Shown: one piece after another, positions 8,853-19,597 of the stretch
Layout: each line of letters starts with the position of its first letter
Position numbering within the stretch: position 1 is the first letter of the stretch
Assembly: GCF_030272705.1 (NCBI RefSeq)
Contig: NZ_JARFYM010000034.1
Location: 1 to 64,000 of the forward strand
Direction: 5' to 3'
Length of the DNA: 64,000 nucleotides
Source of the DNA: Rhizobium mayense
Lineage (GTDB): Bacteria; Pseudomonadota; Alphaproteobacteria; Rhizobiales; Rhizobiaceae
Made by a program: the position numbers and the translations under genes
Notes under the pieces: generated by a model
Told to the model about the DNA's origin: nothing
The model's input: only the letters and a program-made list of their open reading frames with translations
Databases searched by the model: none

Positions 8853-9914
8853 TCATGCCCTCACTTCGAAGACCATGTTGAACGGCGTTTCGGTCGCCTT
8901 GCGGAAATGCGAATAGCCCGCATCCATGGCAACTTTGCGCAGTCGCATCTCACCGGCCTGCGCGCCCAAACCCAGCCCAACTTCCTGCGATAGCGACGCT
9001 GGCGTGCAGATCATCGTCGATGCGCCGTAGTAGACGCGACCGACCGGATTGAGATTGTCCTTCAGGCAATCATGCGCAAAGGGCTCGACGATCATCCAGG
9101 TGCCGTCGTCGGCGAGACTTTCCCTGACATGTTTGCCGGCGCCGACAGGATCGCCCATGTCGTGCAGGCAATCGAACATCGCCACGAGATCATAACCGGC
9201 GGCCGGAAAGTCCTTGGCGGACGCCTGCTCGAAGGTGATGCGACCATCGACACCTGCGTCCTTCGCTGCGGCTTTCGCCCGCTCGATGGAGGGGAGATGA
9301 TAGTCGAAACCGAAGAAGGTCGAGTTCGGATAGGCCTGCGCCATCAGGATGGTGGAAGCACCATGGCCGCAGCCGACATCGGCGACGGCCGCGCCGGCTT
9401 GAAGCTTTTCCTGTATACCCTTCAGCGCGGGTATCCATTCCGAAACGAGATGGCTGTTGTAGCCCGGCCGGAAGAAGCGCTCCGTGCCGCGGAACAGGCA
9501 GGCGCTGTGTTCATGCCAGCCGAGACCGCTACCGGTTTTGAAAGCGTTGACGATTTTCGGCTCGTCGAGCCACATGGATTGAACGACCTCGAAGGCGCCG
9601 GTGAAGAAAGCGGGACTGTTTTCCTCCGCAAACACCATTGCCTGTTCGGGCGTCAGGTGGAAACGCTCAGTCTTGTCGTCATAGCTGACATATTCGGCCG
9701 CGGCCTGCGCCGACAGCCATTCACGCACATAGCGCTCCTTTACCCCGACCTTGTCGGCCAATTCCGCCGAGGTCATAGGTGTTCCGTCCGCCATGGCCCT
9801 GAACAGGCCAAGATGATCCCCAAGTGTCACCAACACACCCGTGACCGCAGCGCCGAGATCGCCGACCAGGCGTCCGACAAGTGCGTCGAGTTTCTGCATA
9901 TCAGGTTCGCGCAT
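8853..9914 (-). CDS. Class I SAM-dependent methyltransferase with N-terminal winged helix
   Basis: A 353-residue protein. Residues 15-100 look like a winged-helix dimerisation domain (MTSAELADKVGVKERYVREWL); residues 165-300 hold the Rossmann methyltransferase with motif I VADVGCGHG (177-185) and an acidic loop FGFDYH. The layout matches small-molecule O- or N-methyltransferases. Its start is fixed by GGGAGGAGGAT just before ATG 9914. It lies 180 bases after glutathione peroxidase on the same strand, with a weak hairpin between, so it may be a separate unit. The substrate is unknown. Confidence 0.8.
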   Translation of the reverse strand: MREPDMQKLDALVGRLVGDLGAAVTGVLVTLGDHLGLFRAMADGTPMTSAELADKVGVKERYVREWLSAQAAAEYVSYDDKTERFHLTPEQAMVFAEENSPAFFTGAFEVVQSMWLDEPKIVNAFKTGSGLGWHEHSACLFRGTERFFRPGYNSHLVSEWIPALKGIQEKLQAGAAVADVGCGHGASTILMAQAYPNSTFFGFDYHLPSIERAKAAAKDAGVDGRITFEQASAKDFPAAGYDLVAMFDCLHDMGDPVGAGKHVRESLADDGTWMIVEPFAHDCLKDNLNPVGRVYYGASTMICTPASLSQEVGLGLGAQAGEMRLRKVAMDAGYSHFRKATETPFNMVFEVRA

Positions 9915-10044
9915 GACATCCTCCTCCCATTAGAACTGATGCAGCGTTCTGTCCGGATATATTCGGAAGTCGAAATGTACTCCCGGGCGGGAGGGGAGGC
10001 AATGATACGACCGGGCTAAGCACCCTTCGCGCCGCCGTCATGGA

Positions 10045-10072
10045 AAGGCGTAACCTATTGAGATAACGCCTT
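10045..10072 (-). terminator. Hairpin after glutathione peroxidase gene
   Basis: AAGGCGT and ACGCCTT pair across a 14-base loop about 25 bases past the stop of the minus-strand peroxidase gene. The minus strand continues TTTCC. It is a modest terminator candidate. Confidence 0.45.
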
Positions 10073-10096
10073 ATTTCCGGAAGTGCGCGAGGCGGC

Positions 10097-10648
10097 TCAG
10101 CCCGCGCGGGCCAGCTCTTTTTCCAGAACGGCGAGCAATCGCGGATCATCTGCCGTAACGTCAGGTGCGAAGCGGGCAGCGACTTTGCCATCCCGGCCGA
10201 TCAAGAATTTTTCGAAGTTCCAGACGATGCCGTTGTCCTGTCCCGTATGCAGACCGCGTTCGGCGAGGCGTGCTCGCATCGGCCCGTCACCGGTCGTTTC
10301 GATGCCGGAGGCGATCAGGCTGTCGTAGAGCGGATGCCGTTCCTCGCCGGTCACCGCGATCTTGGAAAACATCGGAAACTGCACGTCATAGGTGAGGGTG
10401 CAGAAGCTCAGGATCTCGTCATTCGTGCCGGGTTCCTGGCCTTTGAAATCATTGGCGGGAAAGCCGGCGATGACAAGGCCGTCGTCGCGCTTGTCCTCAT
10501 AGAGCTTTTCCAGCCCTTCATATTGCACCGTCAGTCCGCATTTGGAGGCGACATTGACGACCATGATGACCTTGCCGCGATAGTCGGCGAGCGTCGTCTC
10601 GCTGCCGTCGATCCTCTTTACCGGAATATCGAGCATGGTATCAGTCAT
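10097..10648 (-). CDS. Glutathione peroxidase family protein
   Basis: A thiol peroxidase of the glutathione peroxidase family, 183 residues, reducing hydroperoxides with glutathione or thioredoxin. The peroxidatic cysteine sits in NVASKCGLT (Cys37); the companion Gln is in GFPANDFKGQEPG (Gln71) and the Trp in VWNFEKF, giving the usual Cys-Gln-Trp set. The frame extends to 10657, but GGAG is placed eight bases before ATG 10648. It begins 80 bases after the ATPase gene of the peptide importer on the same strand, close enough to be part of that operon, whose other members also point to glutathione. Confidence 0.9.
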   Translation of the reverse strand: MTDTMLDIPVKRIDGSETTLADYRGKVIMVVNVASKCGLTVQYEGLEKLYEDKRDDGLVIAGFPANDFKGQEPGTNDEILSFCTLTYDVQFPMFSKIAVTGEERHPLYDSLIASGIETTGDGPMRARLAERGLHTGQDNGIVWNFEKFLIGRDGKVAARFAPDVTADDPRLLAVLEKELARAG

Positions 10649-10727
10649 CACAATCACTCCAAATCATTTTGAAAACGGGCTGCCGATATCAACGCCGAAG
10701 CCGGTCGAAGTCAACGGCATGGTTGCG

Positions 10728-12578
<1,851 letters not shown>

Positions 12579-12629
12579 GGGCTCACCTTTATGATCTTGC
12601 GCATCGTATGAGGCATTACGCGGCTCCGC

Positions 12630-13388
12630 TCATGACGGCTTAGCCGCAGTGGCGAAGGAGGCAGACGGGCGGCCTTCGGCAATCCTTGCGGCTTCCAGGG
12701 CCGCGATCTTTTCGTCGATCTCGCGACGGTCGATCATACCGCTCGGGTTCTGTCGGGTTGGCGTGGTCTCGGCAACATGCAGGTAGCGTTCCTGTGCGAC
12801 GGCATAGAGCCGTTCGAGCTCCGTCAGTGGATCGGCGCTGTCATCGACACGGATGTTTAGCCAGGCATAATCCTGGTCGCGATAAATGACCAAAGCGGCC
12901 GATTGCTTGCCGCGCTTGTCGCCGCCCGCATCCTCGCCGGCACGCATCGCTTCGAGCAGCCGCTCGGCGAGCGGCTTGCCCTGGGTTTTCTTGAAGGTTG
13001 ACAGAGTCTCGGCGATCACCTGCGGGCCGGCGAGCATATTGCCGGCAACCGAGACATTGTCGTCGATCAGATGACCGGCCCAGTCGATGCATTTGGCGCC
13101 GGTGAAAGCGGCATTGTTGCCCTTGCTGTCGATCATGTGGAACTGGCGCTGTTCGCGACCTTCGTCGCGGGCGGTCAATGTTTTGATGATTTCCTCCGGC
13201 GCATGGCCGGCGGCAAGCATCGCCAGACCATCGATGCCGTAGAGCGGGCTGGTAAAGGCCTGCGTCGCGACGGCACCAATGCCGCCGCGAACATTCGGTA
13301 CGATGCTGCCAACCGCGAAGAAGCGGGTGGCAACGGCGATGGCGAGATGACCGGTTTCCGGCTCGCGGGTGACAATCGACCAGGTCAT
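12630..13388 (-). CDS. DUF1028 domain protein (Ntn-hydrolase-like)
   Basis: 252 residues. It matches the DUF1028 pattern: MTWSIVTREPETG at the start, GGIGAVATQAFTSP near residue 36, a conserved middle with GNMLAGPQV, and a C-terminal variable tail. Family members have a fold related to Ntn hydrolases and are often encoded beside amidohydrolases and peptide importers. Here it sits six bases after gamma-glutamyltransferase, itself an Ntn hydrolase, and before the ATPase. A role in cleaving an amide or peptide product is plausible but not shown. No signal peptide is visible. Confidence 0.85.
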   Translation of the reverse strand: MTWSIVTREPETGHLAIAVATRFFAVGSIVPNVRGGIGAVATQAFTSPLYGIDGLAMLAAGHAPEEIIKTLTARDEGREQRQFHMIDSKGNNAAFTGAKCIDWAGHLIDDNVSVAGNMLAGPQVIAETLSTFKKTQGKPLAERLLEAMRAGEDAGGDKRGKQSAALVIYRDQDYAWLNIRVDDSADPLTELERLYAVAQERYLHVAETTPTRQNPSGMIDRREIDEKIAALEAARIAEGRPSASFATAAKPS

Positions 13389-13394
13389 GAGCGC

Positions 13395-15182
13395 TTATCT
13401 CCCGACCGCATAGGCTTGCATCAGACGCGGCGTGGCGGCCGCGCGCAGAAGGCCGCTGGCATCGCGCCGCGCGGCGGTCAGCCGGCCGACCGTCCATTCC
13501 GGCGCGACCGTCAGCTTGTGACCTTTCTTGCGCAGTGCGTCGAGCACCTCGGTGCTGAAATTGGCCTCTGCCGTGATGCTGCCGGGCTCGCGGGTGCGGG
13601 GATAGAAGGAGCTCGGGAAATGCGAGGTGTGGAACAGCGGCTGATCGATCGCCTCTTGCAAGTTCATGCCGTGATGGGCATAGCGCAGGAAAAAGGCGAG
13701 CTGCCATTGCTCCTGCTGATCGCCGCCAGGTGTGCCGAAGGCGAGCGTCGGACGGCCTTCGTAAAGGCCAAGCGATGGCGTCAGCGTGGTGCGCGGCCGC
13801 TTGCCGGGCGCGAGCGACGAAGGCAGGCCGGATTTCAGCCAGAACATCTGCGCGCGGGAATTGAGGCAGAAACCGAGGCCGGGAACGATCGGTGAAGATT
13901 GCAGCCAGCCGCCCGAAGGCGTCACCGAGACCATATTGCCCTCGCGGTCGATGACGTCGATATGCACGGTATCGCCGCGCTTTTCCGTCAAGTGCGACAT
14001 GGTCGGCTCGTAGACCGCACCGCCCTTGGCTTCCGGCGTTTCCAACATATCCATGGTGAGATCATACTGGCTCTCGAAGCCGGCTAACTTGCCGGGACGC
14101 AGGGAATGGGAAGCCTCCGAGGTGATCAGCTTGCTGCGTTCCGCGGCATAGGCGTCCGACAACAGGATATCGATCGGCACCTTGGTGAAGTTCGGATCGC
14201 CGTAATAGACCTCGCGGTCGGCGAAGGCAAGCTTCATGGCTTCCGTGATGGTGTGCACGAAATCCGCGCCGGCGGGGTCCATGGCAGCGAGATCGAAATC
14301 CTTCAGCAGCGACAGTGTTTGGAGGAAGGCGGGCCCTTGGCCCCAGGGGCCGATCTTGGCGATCGTCCAGCCATGGTAATCGTGGGTCAGCGGCTCTTCG
14401 ATCGTCGCCGACCAATTGGCCATGTCGTCGGCGGTCAGCACGCCCTTATGGCGTTGGCCGCTCGCATCCATGACTTCGGCCTTGCGTAGGTAGGCATCGA
14501 TCGCCTCTGCGACGAAGCCGCGATAATAGGCGTCGCGGGCTGCTTCGATCTGCGCCTCGCGGCCACTCTTGCTTTCCGCTTCCGAGACAATGCGATTCCA
14601 GGTTTCGGCAAGGACCGGGTTCTTGAAGTTCGACCAAGGCTCGGGAGCCGAGCCGCCCGGCAGCCAGGTCTCGTAGGAGGTTGGCCACTCTTTGCGATAG
14701 AATTCGGCGAGGCCGGCAATGGTTGCAGAGACACGTGGCAGCACCGGATGGCCGTGTTCGGCATAGTGGATTGCCGGTTCCAAGACATCGCGGACGGTGA
14801 GCTTGCCGTAGTCGCGCAGCATCAGCATCCAGCCGTCGAAGGCTCCGGGGACGACAGTTGCGAGCAGGCCGTCGCCGGGGATCAGCGACAGGCCCTCGCC
14901 CGTATAGTGCTCGAGGGTGGCACCGGCAGGAGCAGTCCCCTGGGCACAGATGACTTCAACCTTGTCCTTCTTCTTCGAATAGATGACCGCCGGCATGTCG
15001 CCGCCGGGACCGCAAAGATGCGGCTCGACGATCTGCAGAACGAAGCCAGTCGCGACCGCAGCATCGAACGCATTGCCGCCCTTTTCGAGAATGCTCATGC
15101 CGACCGCCGAGGCGATCCAGTGCGTGGAGGTAACGACACCGAAAGTGCCGAGGATTTCAGGGCGAGTCGTAAATGCGGTCAT
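13395..15182 (-). CDS. Gamma-glutamyltransferase family protein
   Basis: This Ntn hydrolase, made as a 595-residue precursor, removes or transfers the gamma-glutamyl group of glutathione and related compounds. The autoprocessing site is expected at the threonine in KRGDTVHIDVID near residue 400, followed by the small-subunit motifs GNMVSVTPSGG and the proline-rich GKRPRTTLTPSL. The large-subunit glycine motif CGPGGDMP is near residue 57. No clear signal peptide is present, unlike the E. coli periplasmic enzyme, which suggests a cytosolic enzyme acting on imported peptide. It is flanked by permease and DUF1028 genes with gaps of 22 and 6 bases, so it belongs to the transporter operon. Confidence 0.88.
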   Translation of the reverse strand: MTAFTTRPEILGTFGVVTSTHWIASAVGMSILEKGGNAFDAAVATGFVLQIVEPHLCGPGGDMPAVIYSKKKDKVEVICAQGTAPAGATLEHYTGEGLSLIPGDGLLATVVPGAFDGWMLMLRDYGKLTVRDVLEPAIHYAEHGHPVLPRVSATIAGLAEFYRKEWPTSYETWLPGGSAPEPWSNFKNPVLAETWNRIVSEAESKSGREAQIEAARDAYYRGFVAEAIDAYLRKAEVMDASGQRHKGVLTADDMANWSATIEEPLTHDYHGWTIAKIGPWGQGPAFLQTLSLLKDFDLAAMDPAGADFVHTITEAMKLAFADREVYYGDPNFTKVPIDILLSDAYAAERSKLITSEASHSLRPGKLAGFESQYDLTMDMLETPEAKGGAVYEPTMSHLTEKRGDTVHIDVIDREGNMVSVTPSGGWLQSSPIVPGLGFCLNSRAQMFWLKSGLPSSLAPGKRPRTTLTPSLGLYEGRPTLAFGTPGGDQQEQWQLAFFLRYAHHGMNLQEAIDQPLFHTSHFPSSFYPRTREPGSITAEANFSTEVLDALRKKGHKLTVAPEWTVGRLTAARRDASGLLRAAATPRLMQAYAVGR

Positions 15183-15204
15183 TGCAGAAGTCCTTTCAGA
15201 TTAT

Positions 15205-16080
15205 TCACGCTTCGCGCGGATCGAGCGCATCGCGCAGACCGTCGCCGAGCAGATTGAAACCAATGACGACGAGAAAAATGGCGGCGCCCGGCCACATGGC
15301 CATCCAGGGCGCCTGCTCCAGGTAGTTCTTGGCGACATTGAGCATCGATCCCCAGCTGGGCGCCGGCGGTTGCTGGCCGAGGCCAAGGAAAGAGAGACTG
15401 GCTTCGGCGATGATCGCCGTTGCAATGGTGAGCGTACCCTGCACCAGGATAGGCGCGAAAACGTTCGGCAGGATGTAACGGATGATGATGCTGAAATGGT
15501 GCAGGCCAATCGAGCGAGCACCTTCGACATACTCTTCCGTTTTCACCGCAAGTACTTGGCCACGCGTCAGGCGCACGAAGACAGGCGTCGCCGAAAGTCC
15601 GATGGCGATCATCGCATTGGTCAGGCTCGGCCCGAGAAAGGCCGCGAGCGCGATCGCGGTAATCAGAAAGGGCATGGCCAAGAAAGCTTCGGTGATGCGC
15701 GAGACGATCTGGTCGATCCAGCCGCCGTAATAGCCGGAGATAAGGCCGAAGGGTACGCCGATCGCCACTGCGATGGCGACGGAAAAGATGCCCGCCATCA
15801 GCGATGCCCGCGCGCCCCAGATCATACGTGAGAGAATGTCGCGGCCGATATCGTCGGTGCCGAGCCAATGGGCGGCCGACGGCGCCTTGCGGATCGCCGA
15901 CCAGCTTGTCGCGACCGGATCGGCCAGCGGCAACACCGGCGCCAGAATGGCAAGTGCGGCAAAGAAAAGAATAATGGCGAGGCCGAGCAGCGCACCCTTG
16001 TTGGCCTTCAGTTTGCGCCACGCGCGGTTCGGTGTGCGTTTGGCGGGGGCGGCGACTGACGTCTGCGGGATCGCGGTCAT
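15205..16080 (-). CDS. Peptide-type ABC transporter permease (DppC/GsiD family)
   Basis: An inner-membrane permease of 291 residues with about six segments. The family features are an N-terminal first helix after a basic leader, HWLGTDDIGRDILSR, the EAA-like loop YVEGARSIGLHHFSI and the end GFNLLGDGLRDALDP. The frame is open far upstream, but ATG at 16080 overlaps the stop of the preceding permease by four bases (ATGA), the usual coupling for DppB/DppC pairs. Confidence 0.92.
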   Translation of the reverse strand: MTAIPQTSVAAPAKRTPNRAWRKLKANKGALLGLAIILFFAALAILAPVLPLADPVATSWSAIRKAPSAAHWLGTDDIGRDILSRMIWGARASLMAGIFSVAIAVAIGVPFGLISGYYGGWIDQIVSRITEAFLAMPFLITAIALAAFLGPSLTNAMIAIGLSATPVFVRLTRGQVLAVKTEEYVEGARSIGLHHFSIIIRYILPNVFAPILVQGTLTIATAIIAEASLSFLGLGQQPPAPSWGSMLNVAKNYLEQAPWMAMWPGAAIFLVVIGFNLLGDGLRDALDPREA

Positions 16081-17024
16081 AGGGCGGCCCTCAGGCGCGG
16101 GTTGAGGAGGACATAAAGAACATCGGCAACCAGATTCATCCCGATAAAGCCGACGGCGGTGCAGAGCACGACGCCCTGGACGACGGCATAGTCGCGGTTG
16201 AAGACCGCATCCACAATGAGCTTGCCGAAACCGGGAATGGTGAAGATCTGCTCGGTCAGAACGGCGCCGGCCAGCAGTTCGCCGAAGAGCAGCGCGCTGA
16301 CGGTGACAACCGGCAAGATGGCGTTGCGGAAGGAGTGGCTGAGAACGACGGCAGCTTCCGGAAGACCCTTGGCGCGGGCCGTGCGGATGTAATCCGCGCT
16401 GAGCACGCTCAGCATCGACGAGCGCGTGTGGCGCATCAGCGTTGCGGCGAGCGCATTGCCGAGCACGAAGGACGGCATCAACATGGTCTGGATCGAACGC
16501 AGAGGATCGTCGAAGAACGGTTGATAGCCGGAAGCCGGAAGCCAGTGAAGTTTCACCGATATCAGCAGGATCAGCATGATCCCGAGCCAGAAATTCGGCA
16601 CGGACAATCCGCATAGGGCAACGATATTGGCGAGGAAGTCGATGACCGTATTCTTCTTCACCGCCGCCAATATGCCCATGGGGATGCCGATGACGAAGGC
16701 GAAAATCATCGACATGACGGCGAGCTGGATGGTTACCGGCAGCTTTTCGGCAACCAGCGTCAACACCGGCTGGTTGGTGCGCAGCGAAATGCCAAGGTCG
16801 CCTGTGACCGCGCCCTTCAGCCAATAACCATACTGGTAAACCACCGGATCGTTCAGCCGGTATTTCTCACGGAGAAACTCGATGACCTTCGGGTCGCGCT
16901 CTTCGCCGGCCATCGCCAGGATCGGGTCGCCTGGCAGAAGCTTCTGCAGGGAGAAAACGAAGATGGAGATGATCAGCAGCGTCGGTACGGCGACCAGCAG
17001 CCTCTTTCCGATGTAGGTATACAT
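16077..17024 (-). CDS. Peptide-type ABC transporter permease (DppB/GsiC family)
   Basis: A 315-residue inner-membrane permease. It starts with the standard MYTYIGKRLLVAVPTL helix and carries the DppB landmarks FSLQKLLPGDP, the loop YIRTARAKGLPEAAV and the C-terminal AVFNRDYAVVQG. It is expressed ahead of and overlapping the DppC-type gene. It follows the binding-protein gene with an 80-base gap that contains a hairpin. Confidence 0.92.
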   Translation of the reverse strand: MYTYIGKRLLVAVPTLLIISIFVFSLQKLLPGDPILAMAGEERDPKVIEFLREKYRLNDPVVYQYGYWLKGAVTGDLGISLRTNQPVLTLVAEKLPVTIQLAVMSMIFAFVIGIPMGILAAVKKNTVIDFLANIVALCGLSVPNFWLGIMLILLISVKLHWLPASGYQPFFDDPLRSIQTMLMPSFVLGNALAATLMRHTRSSMLSVLSADYIRTARAKGLPEAAVVLSHSFRNAILPVVTVSALLFGELLAGAVLTEQIFTIPGFGKLIVDAVFNRDYAVVQGVVLCTAVGFIGMNLVADVLYVLLNPRLRAAL

Positions 17025-17061
17025 GAGCAGATCCTGACCTCGTCATCGATCACGGGAGAGG

Positions 17062-17094
17062 GCCATGCGGGGCGTAACCTGCACTCCGCATGGC
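17062..17094 (-). other. Hairpin between binding-protein and permease genes
   Basis: GCCATGCGG and CCGCATGGC (9 bp) pair across a 15-base loop just past the binding-protein stop. In importer operons such hairpins protect the binding-protein mRNA or partly stop readthrough, so that the binding protein is made in excess. That role is inferred here. Confidence 0.55.
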
Positions 17095-17103
17095 GCTTTT
17101 GCG

Positions 17104-18612
17104 TTAGCTGCTCTTCTTCACGCCGACGAGGCGGATCATGCCGTCCGGCGAGGGCACGAAGCCGGTCACAGACTTGTTGTAGGCCCAGATCCAGGCCTGA
17201 TGGCCGAGATAGATGATCGGAAGCTCGTCGTTCATGATGGCTCCGGCGGCGTCGTATTTCTGCTTGCGAACCGCATTGTCTTGCGACTGGCGGGCTTCGA
17301 GCAGCAATTTGTCGACTTGCGGATTGCTGTATTTGGAGTCGTTCAACCCGGCGCCCGTGGTGACGAACTGCTGGATCACGCCATCGGGATCAGGGCGGCC
17401 GGACCAATCGGAGCGGCTGAACTGATAGTTGCCGCCCGTCTGCGCATCGAGCAGCGTCGCGAATTCCGTCGGCTTCAGCGTTACGTCGAAGCCGGCTTCT
17501 GCGACCATCGACTGGATGATCTGCATCGTCTGCATGGTGACCGGATCGTTGGTGACGGCGATTTCGACAGGTACACGGTCATAGCCGGCGGCCTTCATCA
17601 GTGCCTTCGCCTTGTCGACGTCACGAGCCGGAACGGGAATGTCCTTGTCGTACCAGGGGCTGTTCGGCGAGAAGGGCTGGTTGCCGGCGACGGCGGTTCC
17701 GTCAAAGACGATTTGCATGGCAGCCGCTCGGTCGATCGCCAGAGAGAAAGCCTGACGCAGTCGCTTATCCTTGCCCATGGGATTGTCGGCGCGGGGTCCA
17801 TTACCGATATTCGCATAGATCCCCATCCAGCCGGTGGAGACGGCGTCGGCGTAAGCGAGGTTGGAGTCGCTCTTGACGGTGCCGATGTCGGAGGCGGCGA
17901 CGCGTTCGATCATGTCGAGATCGCCCGAGCGCAGGTTGGCGAGGCGAACCGTCGTGTCGGGGATCGGCAGGTATGTCACTTTGTCGATGAAGATATTATC
18001 TTTGTTCCAGTAATCCTGGAACTTCTCCAGCACGATGCGGTCCTGCTGCACGCGCTCGACGAACTTGAACGGGCCGGCGCAGACCGGATGATCGCCGAAC
18101 TTCGCGCCCAACGCCTTGGCAGCTGTCGGCGATACAATCATGCCGGCACGGTCGGAAAGCTGGGCGAGAAGCGTGACGTCAGGCGCCTTCAGCGTGAAGG
18201 TCACTTCGTATTCGCCCGTCGCCTCAACTTTTGCAACCGAGGAGAGTTCGCTCTTGCGGCGCGATTCCGGCATCGTCTGGTTGCGCTGGATGGTGTCCAC
18301 CACGGCCTGCGCATTAAATGGCGTTTCGTCCTGGAATTTTACGCCCTGGCGTAATTCCATCACAAGCTGCTTGCCGTCAGCGGACCATTTCCACGAGGTG
18401 GCGAGCTGCGGCACGAATTTGAGGTCCGGCGTCACGTCCACGAGCTTGTCGCAGAGTGCGGTGTAGACGATTCGGCCAACGAACGTGCGCGATTGTGCCG
18501 GATCCAGCACGTCGGCGTCGTCCTGCAGGCCGATTTTCAATTCGACGGCGCAGGCCGGCAGCGCGATCAACGCGCCGGCGGCCAGCGATGTCAGGAATTT
18601 GGCGATTTTCAT
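17104..18612 (-). CDS. Peptide-type ABC transporter substrate-binding protein (family 5)
   Basis: A periplasmic family 5 binding protein, 502 residues. Residues 1-22 are a signal peptide (MKIAKFLTSLAAGALIALPACA). The mature chain shows the family pattern LQDDADVLDPAQSR, then GVKFQDETPFNAQAV, typical of DppA/GsiB proteins. It lies between a GntR regulator and two permeases on one strand. The nearby gamma-glutamyltransferase and glutathione peroxidase make glutathione or gamma-glutamyl peptides the best guess for ligand. Peptides, opines and nickel are alternatives known for this family. Confidence 0.88.
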   Translation of the reverse strand: MKIAKFLTSLAAGALIALPACAVELKIGLQDDADVLDPAQSRTFVGRIVYTALCDKLVDVTPDLKFVPQLATSWKWSADGKQLVMELRQGVKFQDETPFNAQAVVDTIQRNQTMPESRRKSELSSVAKVEATGEYEVTFTLKAPDVTLLAQLSDRAGMIVSPTAAKALGAKFGDHPVCAGPFKFVERVQQDRIVLEKFQDYWNKDNIFIDKVTYLPIPDTTVRLANLRSGDLDMIERVAASDIGTVKSDSNLAYADAVSTGWMGIYANIGNGPRADNPMGKDKRLRQAFSLAIDRAAAMQIVFDGTAVAGNQPFSPNSPWYDKDIPVPARDVDKAKALMKAAGYDRVPVEIAVTNDPVTMQTMQIIQSMVAEAGFDVTLKPTEFATLLDAQTGGNYQFSRSDWSGRPDPDGVIQQFVTTGAGLNDSKYSNPQVDKLLLEARQSQDNAVRKQKYDAAGAIMNDELPIIYLGHQAWIWAYNKSVTGFVPSPDGMIRLVGVKKSS

Positions 18613-18701
18613 GATGTTCTCCTGTTATGATTTTATTTTCACTGCGTTCCCGGCCGGTTTCCTCTCCGGCCATCAGTCTCGGCGTAGTGGCACGCCAATA
18701 G

Positions 18702-19439
18702 TCATTTCAACTCGCCGGCCAGTTCCTTTTCTGGATACTGAGCGTCGAGCGAGGTGACGCGAATCAGGCTCTCCTGCAGCACCAGCAGATGCTGGCGCAT
18801 GGCTTCGGCAGCTCCCATCGGGTTGCGGGCTGCGATCGCATCGATGATCGCCACGTGTTGCGCATAGGTTACCGGGCGCGTCCTGTTGGTGTTGCGGGCC
18901 AATTCGCGAATGGTTTGCCACGCCTCGTCCTGACGGACATGGTTGATGACATCGAAAATCGTCAGAAAGAACTGGTTGCCGGCGCTCTGTGCGATCAGGC
19001 GATGCAACGCGCCGTCCCAGAGTTCGCGGCTGTCGGCATCGCCGCTGGCGAAGATCTTTTTCGTCAGCTCGTACATGCGGTCGATATCATCGGATTTGGC
19101 ACGCATCGCCGCGAGTTGAGCGAGCTGCGGCTCGATGCGCAGGCGCACTTCCATGATTTCCATCAGATTGGTGCCGGCGATCAGCGAACCGACGTGCTGG
19201 CTCCAGTCGTCCGGGCGCTGGCCAGCATAGGTGCCCGATCCCTGGCGCCTCCAGATACGGCCTTCCGCCTCGAGCACTTCCAGGGCTCGCCTGATGGCAC
19301 GGCGGCTGACGCCGAACATATCCGAAAGCGACCGCTCGGTCGGCAGCTTGCCATCTGATTCCAGATTGTCCGAGCCCAAAAGGCCCCGGAGTTTTTCCAG
19401 GGCGTAGGTCGAATTTTCCGGGAGACCGTTGGCTGCCAT
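18702..19439 (-). CDS. GntR family regulator (FadR/FCD type)
   Basis: A 245-residue regulator. The winged helix spans about residues 35-75 (TERSLSDMFGVSRRAIRRAL, then RRQGSGTYAG); the C-terminal half is an all-helical FCD ligand domain with the metal-binding-type His set typical of FadR/VanR members. It is the first gene of the minus-strand importer operon, 89 bases before the binding protein. A palindrome 85 bases upstream of its start is a candidate self-binding site. It probably senses the imported substrate or a breakdown product. Confidence 0.88.
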   Translation of the reverse strand: MAANGLPENSTYALEKLRGLLGSDNLESDGKLPTERSLSDMFGVSRRAIRRALEVLEAEGRIWRRQGSGTYAGQRPDDWSQHVGSLIAGTNLMEIMEVRLRIEPQLAQLAAMRAKSDDIDRMYELTKKIFASGDADSRELWDGALHRLIAQSAGNQFFLTIFDVINHVRQDEAWQTIRELARNTNRTRPVTYAQHVAIIDAIAARNPMGAAEAMRQHLLVLQESLIRVTSLDAQYPEKELAGELK

Positions 19440-19523
19440 GGTGCTAAATGGTTCGTACCAATGTTCGATTGGTTCAATACAAATTCAACTCACGCGCAGC
19501 GTCAAGCTCTTTTTTGGGCAATA

Positions 19524-19540
19524 TATTGTGCCGCACAATA
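19524..19540. promoter_or_regulatory. Candidate operator of the GntR-importer operon
   Basis: TATTGTGCCGCACAATA is a perfect palindrome of two 8-base arms around one central base. It is followed at once by a third half-site, ATTGTGC at 19541-19547. It stands about 85 bases upstream of the GntR start and in front of no other start codon, so it most likely controls the importer operon. Which protein binds is inferred. Confidence 0.6.
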
Positions 19541-19597
19541 ATTGTGCAATGCACCTAATTTTGCAGCGAAAAGTGGAGCGCCATGCCTCGACGGTGA

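Noticed and set aside
15205..16824. Long upstream extension of the DppC-type permease to 539 codons
   Set aside because: The extra N-terminal part overlaps the DppB-type gene in another frame and is Arg/His-rich; the ATGA overlap at 16077-16080 fixes the start.
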